Notes: generated from the letters alone by a model not told the origin. 64,000 nt of DNA from Hepsetus odoe (GCA_017165825.1 CM029393.1:186001-250000), one strand, 5' to 3'. Shown: positions 18,440-30,792, counted from the stretch's first letter. A program made the numbers and translations.

Positions 18440-19540
18440 AATCTCAGTTTAAATGGTGAAAGATTTAAATGTTTGAAGCCTTGGCGTCAGGGCCACAGGA
18501 CTGTTTGGCACTATTTCTGGGAATACCTGTGATTCTAGATCCAAAGGTTGTAATGTGTACATTGTGTATAGCATGACCTTTATGAACAAACAAGCTGCAT
18601 GACACTGGACTTGTATAACTGATAACAACTGCTGGATCACAGTTTGGATCAAAGCTCGTTGCAGATGAATATTCATTCAGCCTGCCTTCTTTTTCAAATT
18701 AAGAATTGTAATTTTTCTGCCAGATTCAGGGTAAGTTTAATTATCTGCAATTTATGCACACTGTGTGTATATTGGGTGCATATTGTGTATTTTTTCCCTG
18801 TACTACTAAAGAGAAACCATTGGCTGGAAAAAGTCCTTGTGTTTGTGACACACTTTAATATAGACTAGCTAAAAATGTTTTATTAAGAAAATTAGGAAAT
18901 ATCTTGCTTTAATAGTTAGATTAAAGATTGAGATGTTTTTGGAGAAGGTGGCATTGCCATTTAATTTTGACTTTATTTTTTTTCTCCAACTCCTTGCATC
19001 CACAGTGTGCCCCATGTTCTATTTTATAACCCTTACTCTCAAGTTCCTCTGTCACCCTTTGTTGTCTCTATGTAATTATGTCACCTAGGTACACTGTTAT
19101 CAGCGTCAATCTTTATAGCAAACACCATTGCCCTTTGAAGTAGCACAAGTGCTGAGGAGATCCACTTACAATAAATGACTATACTATAAATCCATTGTGT
19201 GTGTTTATGGTCACGAATTTCAGGGATTGCTCATCCAAAGTAACATGATGGTATGCATGACACAATCAAGCTTGGCAATGGCCATCTCTGCAATTTTCTC
19301 CACATCTCAGATCTTTTTGTATGATAAAATTAATATTTGATATATTGTCAACACTATTTACTTTTTAATTATATAAATTACATAAAACAATATATGTTGC
19401 AGTTTGGGAGTCATATAGTATGGGAGCTGTAATTTGACCGAAATATTCAGTCAAAGTACAAGACTATATGTAACAACTATCATAAAAATAAATCATATAA
19501 AAATGTGTATTTTCATAATCCCTGGATTTCATATATCCAA
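18440..19540. other. Gene-free sequence, nothing recognised
   Basis: AT-rich, with no exon-like peptide, no confident repeat and only short open frames. Confidence 0.4.
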
Positions 19541-19541
19541 A

Positions 19542-19785
19542 GGGCAGTGGTGGCCTAGTGGTTAGGGAGTTGGCCCTGGATTGGAAGATTGTGGATTTGA
19601 TTCCCTCACCAGTAGGTTGCCCTGCGGTACCCTTGAGCAAGGTACCGTCCCCGTCACTGCTCCCTGGGCAATTTCATTGCTTCACGTGTTTGTTTACATG
19701 GGTTAAATACAGAGGTCCAATTTCGTTGTGGTTCACTGTGTGCTGTGGTGTGACCTCACAATGACAAGAATAGTCACTTCCACTA
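19542..19785 (+). mobile_element. tRNA-derived SINE
   Basis: Starts GGGCAGTGGTGGCCTAGTGG with an A-box-like head, has a weakened B box (GTGGATTTGATTCCC), the GGTTGCCC/GGTACC body and a TTTCGTTGTGGTTCACTGTG tail. Confidence 0.85.
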
Positions 19786-19999
19786 TTGTATGTTTCAATT
19801 TGACAGTTATGAAATACAATATAATACAAAGTAAGTACACAATTCATTTTTAGCAATTGCGTTTTACTTTTTTTGTATTCACTAAAATGAATTAAATGAA
19901 TACATTTTATTTTCAGATATGGTAAACCAAATAGTCTAGAAACTGTTGGAACAATCAAGTCTCTGTTGTTTTCTTCTTTCAATGTCAAACATTAATAGT

Positions 20000-20440
20000 C
20001 TTCTTCTTCTTCCGGCTGATACCGTTAGGGGTTGCATCTTCCTCTGCCTGCCAATGCCAAACTGAGTGGTCCCTCTAATATACTCGCTGCCGCCTCCAGC
20101 TATGCTGCCTGTCTTTTTCGTCAGCAATACTGTCTCCAACCTGTATAGTATAGTTGGTCTCACTATAGTTGGAGTCCCGTAAGCCTTTCCTTTCACTCTT
20201 TTAGCAAAATCTACAACTACTTGACCTTCTGCATTCCTCTCCTTGACACCATACTAACCCATGACCCTTTCATTACCTCTGTTCCCTTCAGCAACATGTA
20301 TATTAAAGCACCAATCACCACTCTCTCTCCAATAGGTACACTCTCTATCACTTCATCTAACTCCCTTCAGAATTCTTCTTTCAAATCCATTTCTCAACTA
20401 ACCTGCGCTGCATAAGCACTAACAAAATTGGGATTGGCAC
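20000..20440 (-). mobile_element. RTE-type LINE fragment
   Basis: Read on the minus strand, 19936-20196 gives VRPTILYRLETVLLTKK and EYIRGTTQFG, the C-terminal reverse transcriptase region of the RTE-like family dispersed through this window. It is rearranged and full of breaks. Confidence 0.6.
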
Positions 20441-20608
20441 GAAGAAATACACTGGCGTCCCCGGTGACTGGGTTCTCATAATTCACTGATACTGAAAATT
20501 TATGATGACAATAACTATAAACAGCTTGCATTGCGTTTGTTCATTTGTTCATTTATTTGCTTGGAACAGAAATAATTTAGCAACAATTATTTGAATCTGC
20601 CACCAGCG

Positions 20609-20868
20609 GGGCAGCGGTGGCCTAGTGGTTAGGGAGTTGCCCTTGCATCGCAAGATTGTGGGTTTGATTCCCTCACAAGTAGGTTGCCCTGAGGTACCCT
20701 TGAGCAAGGTACCATCGCCGTCACTGCTCCCCGGGCGCTTTCAATAGCTGCCCACTGCTGCATGGTGTTTGTGTGCATGGGTTAAAAGCAGAGGTCCAAT
20801 TTCGTTGTGGTTCACTGTCTGCTGTGCTGTGACCTTGCAATGACAAAGGTTGTCACTTTCACTTTCAT
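20609..20868 (+). mobile_element. tRNA-derived SINE
   Basis: One of the best full-length copies: head GGCCTAGTGGTTAGGGAGTT, B-box-like GTGGGTTTGATTCCC, the body, then a tail ending in repeats of CACTTT. Confidence 0.87.
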
Positions 20869-21139
20869 CTGCTGGAATAAATCCAGAAGTAATTTTAGTA
20901 AACAGCATGTTTTCTTGTTTTATTGCATTATTTATTTCTGTTGGTAATTATTTTTATGCATTGATTTACAAAGGAATGTCTTTATTTGTTATTTAATGTA
21001 ATTAATATTGTCCAATTTTTTGTTGTCCTGTCTGCACTTGTCTTGTGGTGTGTTCTGTGTAATGTTAGATGTCATGTGTAGCACCATGATCCTGGAGGAA
21101 TGTTGTTTCATTTCACTGTATACTGCATGGATGGTTATT

Positions 21140-21660
21140 ATCTCTTTCACCTTTCAGCTGCTCCCAATAGGGGTTGCCACAGCAGATTGCACTGACCTTT
21201 TCCTCCAAATAATTCAACCTTAGTCCCTCTAATAAACTCATTCCTAATTTTGACCTCCGTGTTATTTCCAATACAAATACCAACATCTAACATAGCAGAT
21301 CTCCCTACCATCTTATAAATGTCACCTTTCACTCTTGCTGGTACCCATGTTGCTTGAGGAGACCCTGGAGAGGGGGAGATGTGATATTTTATGAGTGATT
21401 AGGCTGCAGGGAGTAGAGGTGACAAAGGTGGAGGAATTTAAATACTTGGGATCAACAGTTCAGAGTAATGGGGAATGATGAAGAGAGGTGAGGCGGAGAG
21501 TACAGGCAGATTGGAATGAGTGGAGATGAGTGGCAGGTGTGATCTATGTCAGACAGGTATTAGAAAGAGTAAAAGGAAAGGTTTACAGGATAGTATTAAG
21601 GGTTATTACTACCAGTTGCCCTCTCTTGTTTTCTATAGTGACAGTGGCCAGGCCATTCTA
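21140..21660. mobile_element. Two RTE-type LINE fragments in opposite orientation
   Basis: 21140-21345 (minus) encodes remnants of the C-terminal part. 21370-21660 (plus) encodes remnants of the EFKYLGSTVQSNG and RRVQADWNEWR region. They meet near 21350. Confidence 0.55.
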
Positions 21661-21825
21661 TTTAAAAGCAATGAATCTTGAGTATTTCTGCTGCTCATTA
21701 CAAAAACAAAACAGCCAAGATCTACTTGTGTGATCGATATTTGGTAGCTGGATCTAATGTTGTAATACATGCATTCAACCACTAGATGGAATTGTTGAAC
21801 TGAAGCACGGCACAATGTTATTTAA

Positions 21826-22077
21826 AGTGAAAGCGACAACCCTTGTCATTGCGAGGTCACAGCACTGCACACCATGAACCACAACGAAATTGGACCTCTG
21901 CTTTTAACCCATGCACACAAACACCGTGCAGCAGTGGGCAGCTATTGAAAGCGCCCGGGGAGCAGTGACGGGTACCTTGCTCAGGGGTACCTCAGGGCAA
22001 CCTACTTGTAAGGGAATCGAACCCACAATCTTCCAATGGAGGGCCAACTCCCTAACCACTAGGCCACCGCTGCCCCA
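21826..22077 (-). mobile_element. tRNA-derived SINE
   Basis: A near-complete minus-oriented copy. The minus strand reads head, B box GGGTTCGATTCCC, body and the TTTCGTTGTGGTTCATGG tail. Confidence 0.87.
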
Positions 22078-22079
22078 CT

Positions 22080-23044
22080 ACTGTAACTGTTAAATCTAGT
22101 ACTGTTACTAGATTTTGTGAAGATCTTACTAAGATCTTAACAAAAAAGGACCTTACTAATTTGCATGTAGTGTAGTGCAGTAAACTGTACGTGTAGCTAC
22201 TGGGCATTGTACTAATTTATTACAAGGGGATTATTGCATAGATGACAAGTTTATAATATTTTTATTTAGCAGCAAACTGCACTTTTAATCTATACACTTT
22301 GCCTATTGCATGAATTCAGTTATGACAGAAATACGGACAAAAAGTGAGCAAAGGAAGCAAAGTTTGAGAATGACAAGATCATTTGGCATATCCATGCCAT
22401 GCCATTCATTGAGCAACATCCACTCACTACGTAAAGGTATACATTTTCCTTTTAAACTTTTATTTCATGGCTTGACTCTAGGACAGGAAAGGGTTATCTG
22501 GACAGGAAGTAGAAGTGTTCTAACTGTACCTGACCCTCCCTTTTTTTTTTTTCCCTGCTAAACCTTCATGTGTCTTGACTGCTACCCTGCTGGCGCCAGT
22601 CATCACTCTGCCCTCAAACCGGATAATTCAGTCCAGCTGCTCTAAGCTGCCACCCCTCCCCACAGCCTCCAGCCTGCACTTGCTATTTCCTCCACTTTTG
22701 TCCTGCCCAGGAAACACTGGTTGCTCTTTCAGACTGACTGACTGCTCCTATCTGGAGGGTCTTGTGACATTTGTTTAGAAAAAAATACAGCTGACCTATT
22801 TCCACTACTAAATGAAGACCAAAAAACATAATAGGATTATTTATTCTTTAGAGAAACTCAGAGACCTTCTGGTCTAAAGAAGTACAGTGAAGTGATGAGT
22901 GAACAATTTTTTAGAAATTGTTTATATGTCGGATCTAATTAAAGCCTGCAGCAGTTGCTCTCTCATTAAACAGAAACCAAAGCAGGCCTGCTAGATCCAT
23001 ATTGGAGTCACATGCACACCATGAGTCTGCTGGATGAACAGAGC

Positions 23045-23045
<1 letters not shown>
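22080..23045. other. Gene-free sequence, nothing recognised
   Basis: No exon-like peptide; includes short poly-T runs and a C-rich stretch near 22540-22700. Confidence 0.4.

Positions 23046-23048
<3 letters not shown>

Positions 23049-23101
<53 letters not shown>
23049..23101. repeat. (GT)n microsatellite
   Basis: About 26 uninterrupted GT units. Confidence 0.97.
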
Positions 23102-23102
<1 letters not shown>

Positions 23103-23364
23103 CACCAGAAAGGAATGACTTTTGCCTTTGCAGTTGTTGGTGCAAAATTACTATTTAATTCTTGTCAAACTGTCTTATCTCTTGCATACTGAGTAGAATA
23201 CATATTAAAAAAATGGGAACAAATCTTTTACTGCAAAGTGCCTAAAGAGAAAAACTGTCCAGAAAAAGGGGTTCAGCCAATCACCTGTGCTAAAATTATC
23301 ATGGCACGTTGGCCCAAGTCAGTTTTGACACTTAAGATTTTTAAGTTGTTAAAAAGTTTCTACA

Positions 23365-23485
23365 GGACTAATTGCAAAATAAGCAAGGTCTAGCATTATA
23401 CCTGACAGTTTGTTTCTAGCATTTTTTGAATATAGCAGGACCACTTTGGTCTTTTCTAAACTGAGCAATAGAAAACTGACATACT
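23365..23485 (-). mobile_element. L2-type LINE fragment
   Basis: Matches 55445-55535 by eye (gtctagcattatacctgaca block), part of the minus-strand L2 body. Confidence 0.5.
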
Positions 23486-23670
23486 GTCTTTTATTTCCCT
23501 TATATGATCCTCATTTTTTACTTACATTTATCACCTGCTTTTACTGATATATGCAATTCTGTCAAGAAACAGTGGGGTGTTTTCATCATATAATGTAATG
23601 TTTGTTAAAAGCTTAATGTGAAGAGCTGAGCAGAGATTGAGAGGAAGTTACTTGGGTTAATGTTGACTGC

Positions 23671-23891
23671 TGTTATGGTAGGTGGTGCTTTGCTCTGACT
23701 GATCACATCTGGGCTCATGAGGGCCAGGTGTGCTTTGTTGGGGCCAGGCTGTTTAAGCCCCAATGAGTCAGAACAGAGCGTCAGTCAATCTAAGCGGCTA
23801 AGCCTTAGTGTAACGTTGGTGATTGAGTTCCTTTTGTTTTGTTTTGTGCACTATGGTAAGTAAAGTCAAGTCCTTGATCTCTGGCTACACA
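23671..23891 (+). mobile_element. Solo LTR with exact 5-bp duplication
   Basis: A 221-bp block begins TGTTATGG and ends GGCTACACA, flanked by ACTGC at 23666-23670 and 23892-23896. The middle shares the GACTGATCACAtCTGGGCTC and AATGAGTCAGAACAGAGCG blocks with the 16.9-kb LTR, here in plus orientation. Confidence 0.75.
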
Positions 23892-23958
23892 ACTGCTATG
23901 GAGATAACCCAGAAAGTATCACTCAATGCATCTAATGGTTTAAAATGATTTAAATCAG

Positions 23959-24183
23959 GGGGCAGTGGTGGCCTAGTGGTTAGGGAGTTTGGCCACAGGA
24001 TCGGAAGATTGTGGGTTCAAACCCTTTAGCAGTAGGTTGCCCTGAGGTACCCCTGTGCAAGGTACCATCCCTATCACGCTTTCAATAGCTGTTTACATGG
24101 GTTAAATGCGGAGGTCCAATTTCATTGTGGTTCACTGTGTGCTGAGCAATGACAAGGGTTGTCACTTTAATTTTTCACTTTCA
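23959..24183 (+). mobile_element. tRNA-derived SINE
   Basis: Head GTGGCCTAGTGGTTAGGGAG and a good B box (GGGTTCAAACCC). It has a small deletion between the body and tail. Confidence 0.85.
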
Positions 24184-24896
24184 AATCCATTGATGAACAC
24201 AATTAAAATCACCAGAATGAAATGACTACGGGACTACATATGACTATATATGAATTTACTATATGAACATGGTTAACTTCAGTACTATGTTGCTCAGCAG
24301 TTGCCCATGGCATTCTGGGAAAGTGTACTGTAATTGTCTTCTTGTTTACTTGATAAGGTTATGTTAAACAAGTCTTGACCTTGGAGATCAAGAAGAGGTG
24401 GAAAGTGAGGGCAGAGTTAAGGATCAAATGTTGGAATTTGAAGAACAAAAAAAATGTAAGGTGGAATTCAGGCTAAGACTGTTACTGGTAAGCGATACCA
24501 GATTGCTGGGCAACTACTGCAGAAATGGTAAGGGAGACTTACCATTTCTCAAAGGTACTTGGTATAACATCTGGACAGAAAAAGGAAGATAATGAAACAT
24601 GGTGGTGGAACAAAGTAATTCAGCAGTGTATACAAGGAAAGAAACGGTAAAAGAAGAATTGGGATAGTTAGAGAGATGAAGAAAATAGAAGTAAAAGAAG
24701 ATTAAGTGCATAAGAAGAAAGACATGGCAAAGGCTAAAAAAAGGCTTATGGTAAATTACATGAGAGGTTGGATACTAAAAATGGAGAAAATGACTTTATG
24801 GATTAGCTAGACAGAGGGACAGAGCTAGGAAAAATATGCATCAGGTTAGGACAATAAAGGATAGCGGGATAGGATAGGATAATGGAAATGGTGGAA

Positions 24897-25103
24897 AGGG
24901 TGGTGGTGGTCTAGTGGTAGGATACTTGCCTATGGACCTTTTATGGTTCAAGAGGTCCCAGGTTCAAATCCCACCTCTAGCACCACTGGGTCCCTGAGCA
25001 AGACCCTTAACCCTGAGTTGCTCCAGGGGGACTGTCCCTGTAATTAAGACATGTAAGTCGCTCTGGATAAGAGCATCTGCTAAATTTCGTAAATGTAAAT
25101 GAA
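24897..25103 (+). mobile_element. Second SINE family (tRNA head, taaatgtaaatg tail)
   Basis: Head GGTGGTCTAGTGGTAGGATA, exact B box GGTTCAAATCCC, body CCCTGAGCAAGACCCTTAAC, and a tail ctctggataagagcatctgc ending in aaatgtaaatg. This is a known teleost SINE type, clearly distinct from the other family here. Confidence 0.85.
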
Positions 25104-25364
25104 ACATATTTGTGCATGAACAAAGTATGTTGAGCTTATGAAAGCAATACTTTAAGGAGCTGATGAATAAAGAGAATGAGAGCAAATGTTGGATGACATG
25201 AGAATAGTGAACCAGGCAATGTAGTCGATTAGCAAGGTGGAGGTAAGTTATAAAGAGGATGAAGAATGAAAATGTTGTCGGTCCAGATGATATTCTTGTG
25301 GAGGCATGGAGGCATTTAGCAGAGATGGCAGAAGAGTTTCTTACCACTGAACACAGAAAGAGAA

Positions 25365-25622
25365 GTGAAAGTGACCATTCTTATCATTGTGAGTACATGG
25401 CACAACAAACAGTGAACCACAATGAAATTATACCTCTGCATTTTACCTATACACACAAACATGTGCAGCAGGGGGGCAAGCCATTGAAAGTACCCTGGGA
25501 GCAGTGATGGGGGCGGTACCTTGCTGAAGGGTACCTCAGGGCGATCTACTGGTCTGGGATTCAAACCCACAAACCTCTGATCCTGGGGCCAACTCCCTAT
25601 ACACTAGGCCACCACTGCCCAA
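25365..25622 (-). mobile_element. tRNA-derived SINE inserted in RTE LINE
   Basis: A complete minus-oriented copy between the GPDDI motif and downstream reverse transcriptase remnants of the host LINE. Confidence 0.85.
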
Positions 25623-26654
25623 AAGTGTACTGGTACTGGTTAAAAAAAAGGATGATGCTGTAGTAATTATCGAAGTATAAAATTGATCAGCCACAGTGAT
25701 GTTATAAAAATTATTAGTGGAAGCTAGATTAAGAAAAGAGGTGATCATTAGTGTGCAGCTGTATGGTATGAAAATCAGTGGGACTAGATCAGAGAACATG
25801 AGTGTGAATGAAAGTGAGGATAGCGGTATGCTTAGGATGCAGAAAGTAGAGATGGTAAAGGTGATGGAGATTAAATACTTGGGGTCAACAGTTCAGAGCA
25901 ACAGGGATTGTGGATGAGAGGTGAATAAAAGAGTGGAGGTAGGGTAGAATGTGTGGAGAAGAGTAGCAGGAGTGATCTCTGAAAAACAAATACCAGCTAG
26001 AGTGATAGGGAAATTTTGAGGATAGTAGTGTTATACGGCTATGTTATACGGGTTGGAGACAGTGGTGCTAATGAAAAGAACATGTGCTAATGTTGTTTTA
26101 GCCAGGCAGCAACAGTTAGATCTGCTGGAGTCACTATAATGCACTCTTTAAATTCATAGACTGCATCATGTGAGTTCAAACAAAACAAACTCTCTTTCTT
26201 ATATTTCTCTTTATATTTTCAGAGATGAATGACTATATGGTGGGCAGCTTATGTATTTCCTGAAGGGAAAAGCTGCCCATCCACTCAGCTCAGTTAGCTA
26301 TCATGAGGGATTTTGTGTACTGCAGACAGGAAAATACATTGTCTGAGTCTACTGTTCTCTATATTGGATCAACCATTATCAGACTGGTCTTCCCACCTGT
26401 ATTTCAGACAAACTGAACCATCCTGTATGTGCTGCTCCTCACTAAACAAGGCCAGCTAAAGTTACACTGACTCCCAAACAAATAGAACTGCTAGTAGCTT
26501 AAAACCATTTAAACTAACTAAATATTCTAATGTACTTCATTTCTTTTTACCACAAATTGTACCACCCAACAATAGTTAAATCTGTTTATGATGTTTAATA
26601 CTTTGTCTTTAAATTAATGTCACTTATTTTCATTCTTGATTATCTAGTATTGTC

Positions 26655-26755
26655 TATCAGAGGAAGAGTTCCCCTTCTGAGTCTTTGTTCCTCCCAAGGG
26701 GTCTTCCTCCAGTTTTAAGGAGTTTTCCCTTGCCTTTTTTGCCCTCAGCTTGACC
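26655..26755 (+). repeat. L2-associated fragment
   Basis: Contains the agttccccttctgagtcttt and cctcccaaggggtcttcctc blocks seen in many teleost L2-type repeats. Boundaries are not resolved. Confidence 0.4.
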
Positions 26756-26764
26756 ACTTGTTGC

Positions 26765-27615
26765 TCAGACCCAGATTATGGCACCCTGCCATATACTTTC
26801 TCTAAATCCACCAATGCACACTACAACAACTTCTCTATAATTCTGCATTAAAAGCCTCAGAGCAAAAATTGCCTTCTCAGCATGAAACTATATTGCTGCT
26901 CACTAGCCACAACCTCTTTTCTTAACCTATCTCCCATTACTTTTCCCTCTAACGTTATGAAGTAGCTGACCCATTTGGTACAAATATACTTCCTCTCCAC
27001 TCCTCAGGCACCCTCTCACTTTCCAAGATGGTGTTAAGCAGTCTGTTTATAAAGTCCACTGCCATCTCTTCTTATACCCATCCATGCTTCCAAAGGTATA
27101 TCATCTGGACCTTTTCATTGTTCCTTCTTATCATCCTCTTCTTCTGCTCTTCATAATTCCTGATTCTCACATCATCTCTCATTCTCTTCATATCACCCCC
27201 CCCCCCCCCATATCACCACTCCTTCCATCTGCTCAACACACTCTGCTTACTTTTGAGATTGTTTCTGTTGTTATCCTTTATCGCCCTTACTTGCTGTATA
27301 CCTGTGTCCCTCTGTCTTGCCAAAGTGGTACATGTCCTTTTCTTCCTCCTTTATTCCCAACTTCTCATACAGCTCACCTTTAGCCCTTGCCACCTCTTTC
27401 TTTGCTTTGTGCCTCATCTCCTTGCATTCTCTACTACTGTTCTTCCTACTTTCTTCATCTCTTTCTTCATATACTCCTGTCAAGAATTGGGGGCATATGC
27501 ATTAACAACATTCATTATCACAACTTGCTTTCCGGCTTCATACTTATTACTCTATCATTACTCTCTATTCACTTCTTTTCATATATCTCTTTTCACCTCT
27601 CAAAGCAGCTATCAC
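26765..27615 (-). mobile_element. RTE-type LINE fragment
   Basis: Minus-strand reading gives pieces of the same RTE family, including a KKEVARAKGELYEKLG stretch at 27271-27483 that precedes the reverse transcriptase. A 14-C homopolymer lies near 27196. Confidence 0.6.
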
Positions 27616-27626
27616 TGTGCTAAAAA

Positions 27627-27775
27627 GCAGTGGTGGTCTAGTGATTAGGGATTATGCCCCAGGATCAGAAAGTACCAGTAAGTTGCCCTGAAGTACCTTT
27701 GAGCAAAGTACCATCCCTAACACTGTTCCCTGGGTGCTGGGTGTTTAGCCCAGGTGGTTGCTAAGTGTGCAGTGA
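27627..27775 (+). mobile_element. Truncated tRNA-derived SINE
   Basis: Head AGTGGTGGTCTAGTGATTAG and part of the body; the tail is missing. Confidence 0.7.
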
Positions 27776-28004
27776 AAATTATAAAAAAAAAACTCAAAAG
27801 TATGCCAATGAATGGTAAAAACAAATGCAAATCCTGAATGTAAAGCCAGGAAACAATTATGAAGTCACTCAATCTACCACATCCTCTCAAACAAAGATTG
27901 TGTGATTATACAATGATTATTAGGCAAGTGAGTATTCTGAGGAGTAATTTTAGTATGGGACAAATACAGTGCAATCAGTCAATCCAAAATGTTAATAACC
28001 CTGA

Positions 28005-28577
28005 AACCTCAATAATAGTCATAAGCCTTCCATTCATGGAGTCTGTCAGTTTTTTGATCTGCTGACATTAATCTTTTTGTGCTGCAGCAACCACAACCTC
28101 CCAGACACTGTTCTTCCATTTAAGAAGGGCCCACACGTTTTCAATATGGTTTAGATCAGGTGAGGAAGGGGGCCATGTCATTATTCTGTCATTTTGAAGG
28201 ACTTTACTGGGTAGCAACACAGTGGAGTACTTAAATGCATGCAAATGAGCATTGTCCTGCATAAAAATTATGGTCTTCTTGAAAGATGCAGACTTTTCCC
28301 TGTACCACTGCTTGAAGAATGTATCTGCTAAAAACTGGCAGTAGGTTTGGGAGTTGATTTTGAGTCCATCTTCAACCTGAAAAGGTACAACTAGCTCATC
28401 TTTAATAATCCCAGCCCATAACAGTACCCCACCTCCACCTTGCTGGCTTCTGAGATAAAGTAGAGCTTGGTGCCTGTTACTGATCCAGCCGCAGGCTAAT
28501 CCATCTGGTCTATCAAGAATCACTCATCTCATCAGTCCATAAAGTCTTTAAAAATTTGTCTTGAGATATTTCTTGTC
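28005..28577 (-). mobile_element. Tc1/mariner transposase fragment
   Basis: A minus-strand frame of 151 codons (28068-28523) contains IIFMQDNAHLHA, MTWPPSSPDLNHIENVWALL and ILLWAG-like motifs of the Tc1 DDE domain. Both the DN.H (second Asp) and PDLN.IEN (third acidic residue) boxes are present. The N-terminal DNA-binding part is missing. The 5' side of the fragment forms one arm of a palindrome. Confidence 0.85.
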
Positions 28578-28750
28578 AAGAAATAGACAAGAAACATCTC
28601 AAGACAAACTTTTAAAGACTTTATGGACTGATGAGATGAGTGATTCTTGATATACCAGATGGATTAGCACCAAGCTCTACTTTATCTCAGAAGGCAGCAA
28701 GGTGGAGGTGGGGTACTGTTATGGGCTGGGATTATTAAAGATGAGCTAGT
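28390..28750. repeat. Palindrome made of two inverted Tc1 fragments
   Basis: The left arm (28390-28577) and right arm (28586-28750) are inverted copies around an 8-base spacer. The right arm lacks about 27 bases opposite 28471-28498 and has a few mismatches. Both arms are Tc1 transposase sequence, arranged head to head. Confidence 0.85.
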
Positions 28751-29084
28751 CTTGACATTTCAACTTATGCATCTTGTTCAGTGGTGATCAGGTTTCAACC
28801 TTCCTTACCTTGGCCCTGTCTCTGAGCACTGAACAACTTGTACGTCTGAGCACTCCAGGTAGGTTGCTGTTCTGAAATATGACAGCATTGCAGGACAATG
28901 GGTTCCTGGTATATTCACGTTTGATTCTTCTGAAATCTTTGGCAGCACACATATTGACTATTTGCAGGAAAACTTTTAATTGTTCTGTTATCAAGCCACT
29001 ATTAATATGTATTTACATTGTTATTGTAATAGTTGTGTTTAGAACACAGGGGAATGTCTAAGGGCCTAAAAACATCTAAAACAT

Positions 29085-30792
29085 TGTCACGCCCACCGCC
29101 GTATCCAGGCCAGGGGCTAGGTCCAGATCCGCAGAATACTGAGCCAGATCTTCAACTTACAAGGCGCAGCGGGCAGGACTCCTTCGGGAGGTACTCCGGA
29201 CACTGACAAGGAGGTTCACCAGAGGGTTCAGGTCCACGACCAGATTATAGTGCAGCTAACGTCCATGGTTAACACACTCCTACAGTGGACGGAGCGGCTG
29301 GAGGTCACGGGACCCACGACAGCCGCACAGGCTTTGTAGTCGCCTATATAGACGACATCGTGATTTACTCCAAGGACTATGACACACATGTCTCCCAGGT
29401 ACGTCCGGTTCTCTCCCGCCTCCTCAAACATGGGTTATATGTCAAGGCGGAGAAATGTCAGTTCCACCTCTCCGAGGTTTCCTTCTTGGGGTACCAATTC
29501 GGTCCAAGAGGGATAGAGATGGAACAACAGAAGGTGTCGGCAGTCATCAGCTGGCCGGAGCCCCAAACAGTAAAACAACTCCAAAGTTTTCTTGGGTTTG
29601 CGAATTTTTATAGACGATTCATACGAAACTTTAGTTCCACAGCAGCTCCTTTGACCGCCTTACTGAAAGGGAAACCTTCCCGCCTCAGCTGGACGCCGGA
29701 GGCACGGGCAGCCTTCCTGGATCTCAAGCTGAAATTCATGTCAGCACCCATTCTCAAATTGCCAGATCCAGGGAGGCCGTTCGTGGTTGAAGTAGATGCT
29801 TCCAAGATAGGTCTAGGAGCCATGCTGTCAGAGTATCTTGGGCAACCCGAGAAAAACCCTATTTCCCTGTGCCTTCTTCTCACGTAGGTTGACCCCAGCG
29901 GAGGCCAATTAAGGACATATGGAACCGGGAGCTCCTGGCGGTAACGGCAGCACTGGAGGAGTGGCGGCATTGGCTGGAGGGCGCAAAGCATCCCTTCACG
30001 GTCCTCACTGACCACCGTAACCTAGAGTATATCCGGCGGGCAAAGCGGCTCAATCCCCGCCAAATGAAGTGGTCTGTTTTTTACTCACTTTGATTTTTCC
30101 CTCACCTACCGTCCCGGAACCAAGAATAGTAAGGCAGATGCCCTCTTGTGCTGTTTTGAGCCGTCAGAGAGGGTGCCCAGGCTGGAACCAATACTGGCTT
30201 CGGCCGTCGTTGCTGCTCCGGTGCAGTGGGACATTGAGCGGGTCATCCTGCGTGAGGCCAGAAGGACTTTGGCTCTACTGGGATGCCCTGCTGATAGAAC
30301 CTTTGTGCCAGGAGGGATACGGACCAGAGCAGCAGAGCTGGGTCAAGTCCAGGGACATTCTAGACTCCCAACTGCAGATCGACTTCCACCGCAACCATCC
30401 TGGCCGTCCCGCTCCAAGACCTAGAGGCCGACCCCCTCGACGCAGTGGACCACCACTGCAACCTCCTGGAGAGAGTCCTGGAGTGCACCAGACTGGGTGT
30501 CCGGAGACCACCCCTGAAGGGGGGGGTGATGTCACACCTACCGCCGTTTCCAGGCCAGGGGCTAGATCCAGATCCCCAGAATAGGTCCCAGAATACTTCA
30601 CGCACACCCTCACTCTTGATCACCTGTACCTGGATAGCCATGTATGAAAAGCCAGCCAGCCTGACCCAGCATTGTCTGTTCACTGTTGTTTCTGTATGTT
30701 TGTATTTGAGATCACTGCATGTTTGTGTCAGATTAAACACATCCTGATAGAAGCTACACATCTGCGCCTTTATCTCTGTTACAACAATGACA
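29085..30792 (+). mobile_element. Ty3/gypsy retrotransposon, internally deleted, with 5-bp duplication
   Basis: Bounded by TGTCACGCCCACCGCCGTAT at the left and AACAATGACA at the right, with AACAT duplicated outside (29080-29084 and 30793-30797). The interior keeps the C-terminal half of reverse transcriptase (YIDDIVIYSKDYDTH, FLGYQFGPRGIEM, FLGFANFYRRFIRNF) and the start of RNase H (FVVEVDAS). Gag, protease, the front of reverse transcriptase and most of integrase are gone. The 3' LTR is about 260 bp (30532-30792); the left LTR is cut to about 65 bp. Frameshifts follow 29887. Confidence 0.85.

Larger units (their letters stand above)
24360..26115 (+). mobile_element. RTE-type LINE, decayed, with two SINE insertions
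   Basis: Plus-strand remnants run in order: endonuclease/linker relics from 24370, the MKNENVVGPDDILVEAWRHL reverse transcriptase entry motif at 25259, and EIKYLGSTVQSNRDCG near 25870. SINEs at 24897 and 25365 split it. No intact frame remains. Confidence 0.7.

Noticed and set aside
19542..19785. Functional tRNA gene from A and B box
   Set aside because: The head belongs to a multi-copy SINE and does not fold to a full cloverleaf by eye.
29285..29887. A 200-codon plus-strand frame as a host gene
   Set aside because: It carries gypsy reverse transcriptase and RNase H motifs and lies inside an LTR-bounded element.
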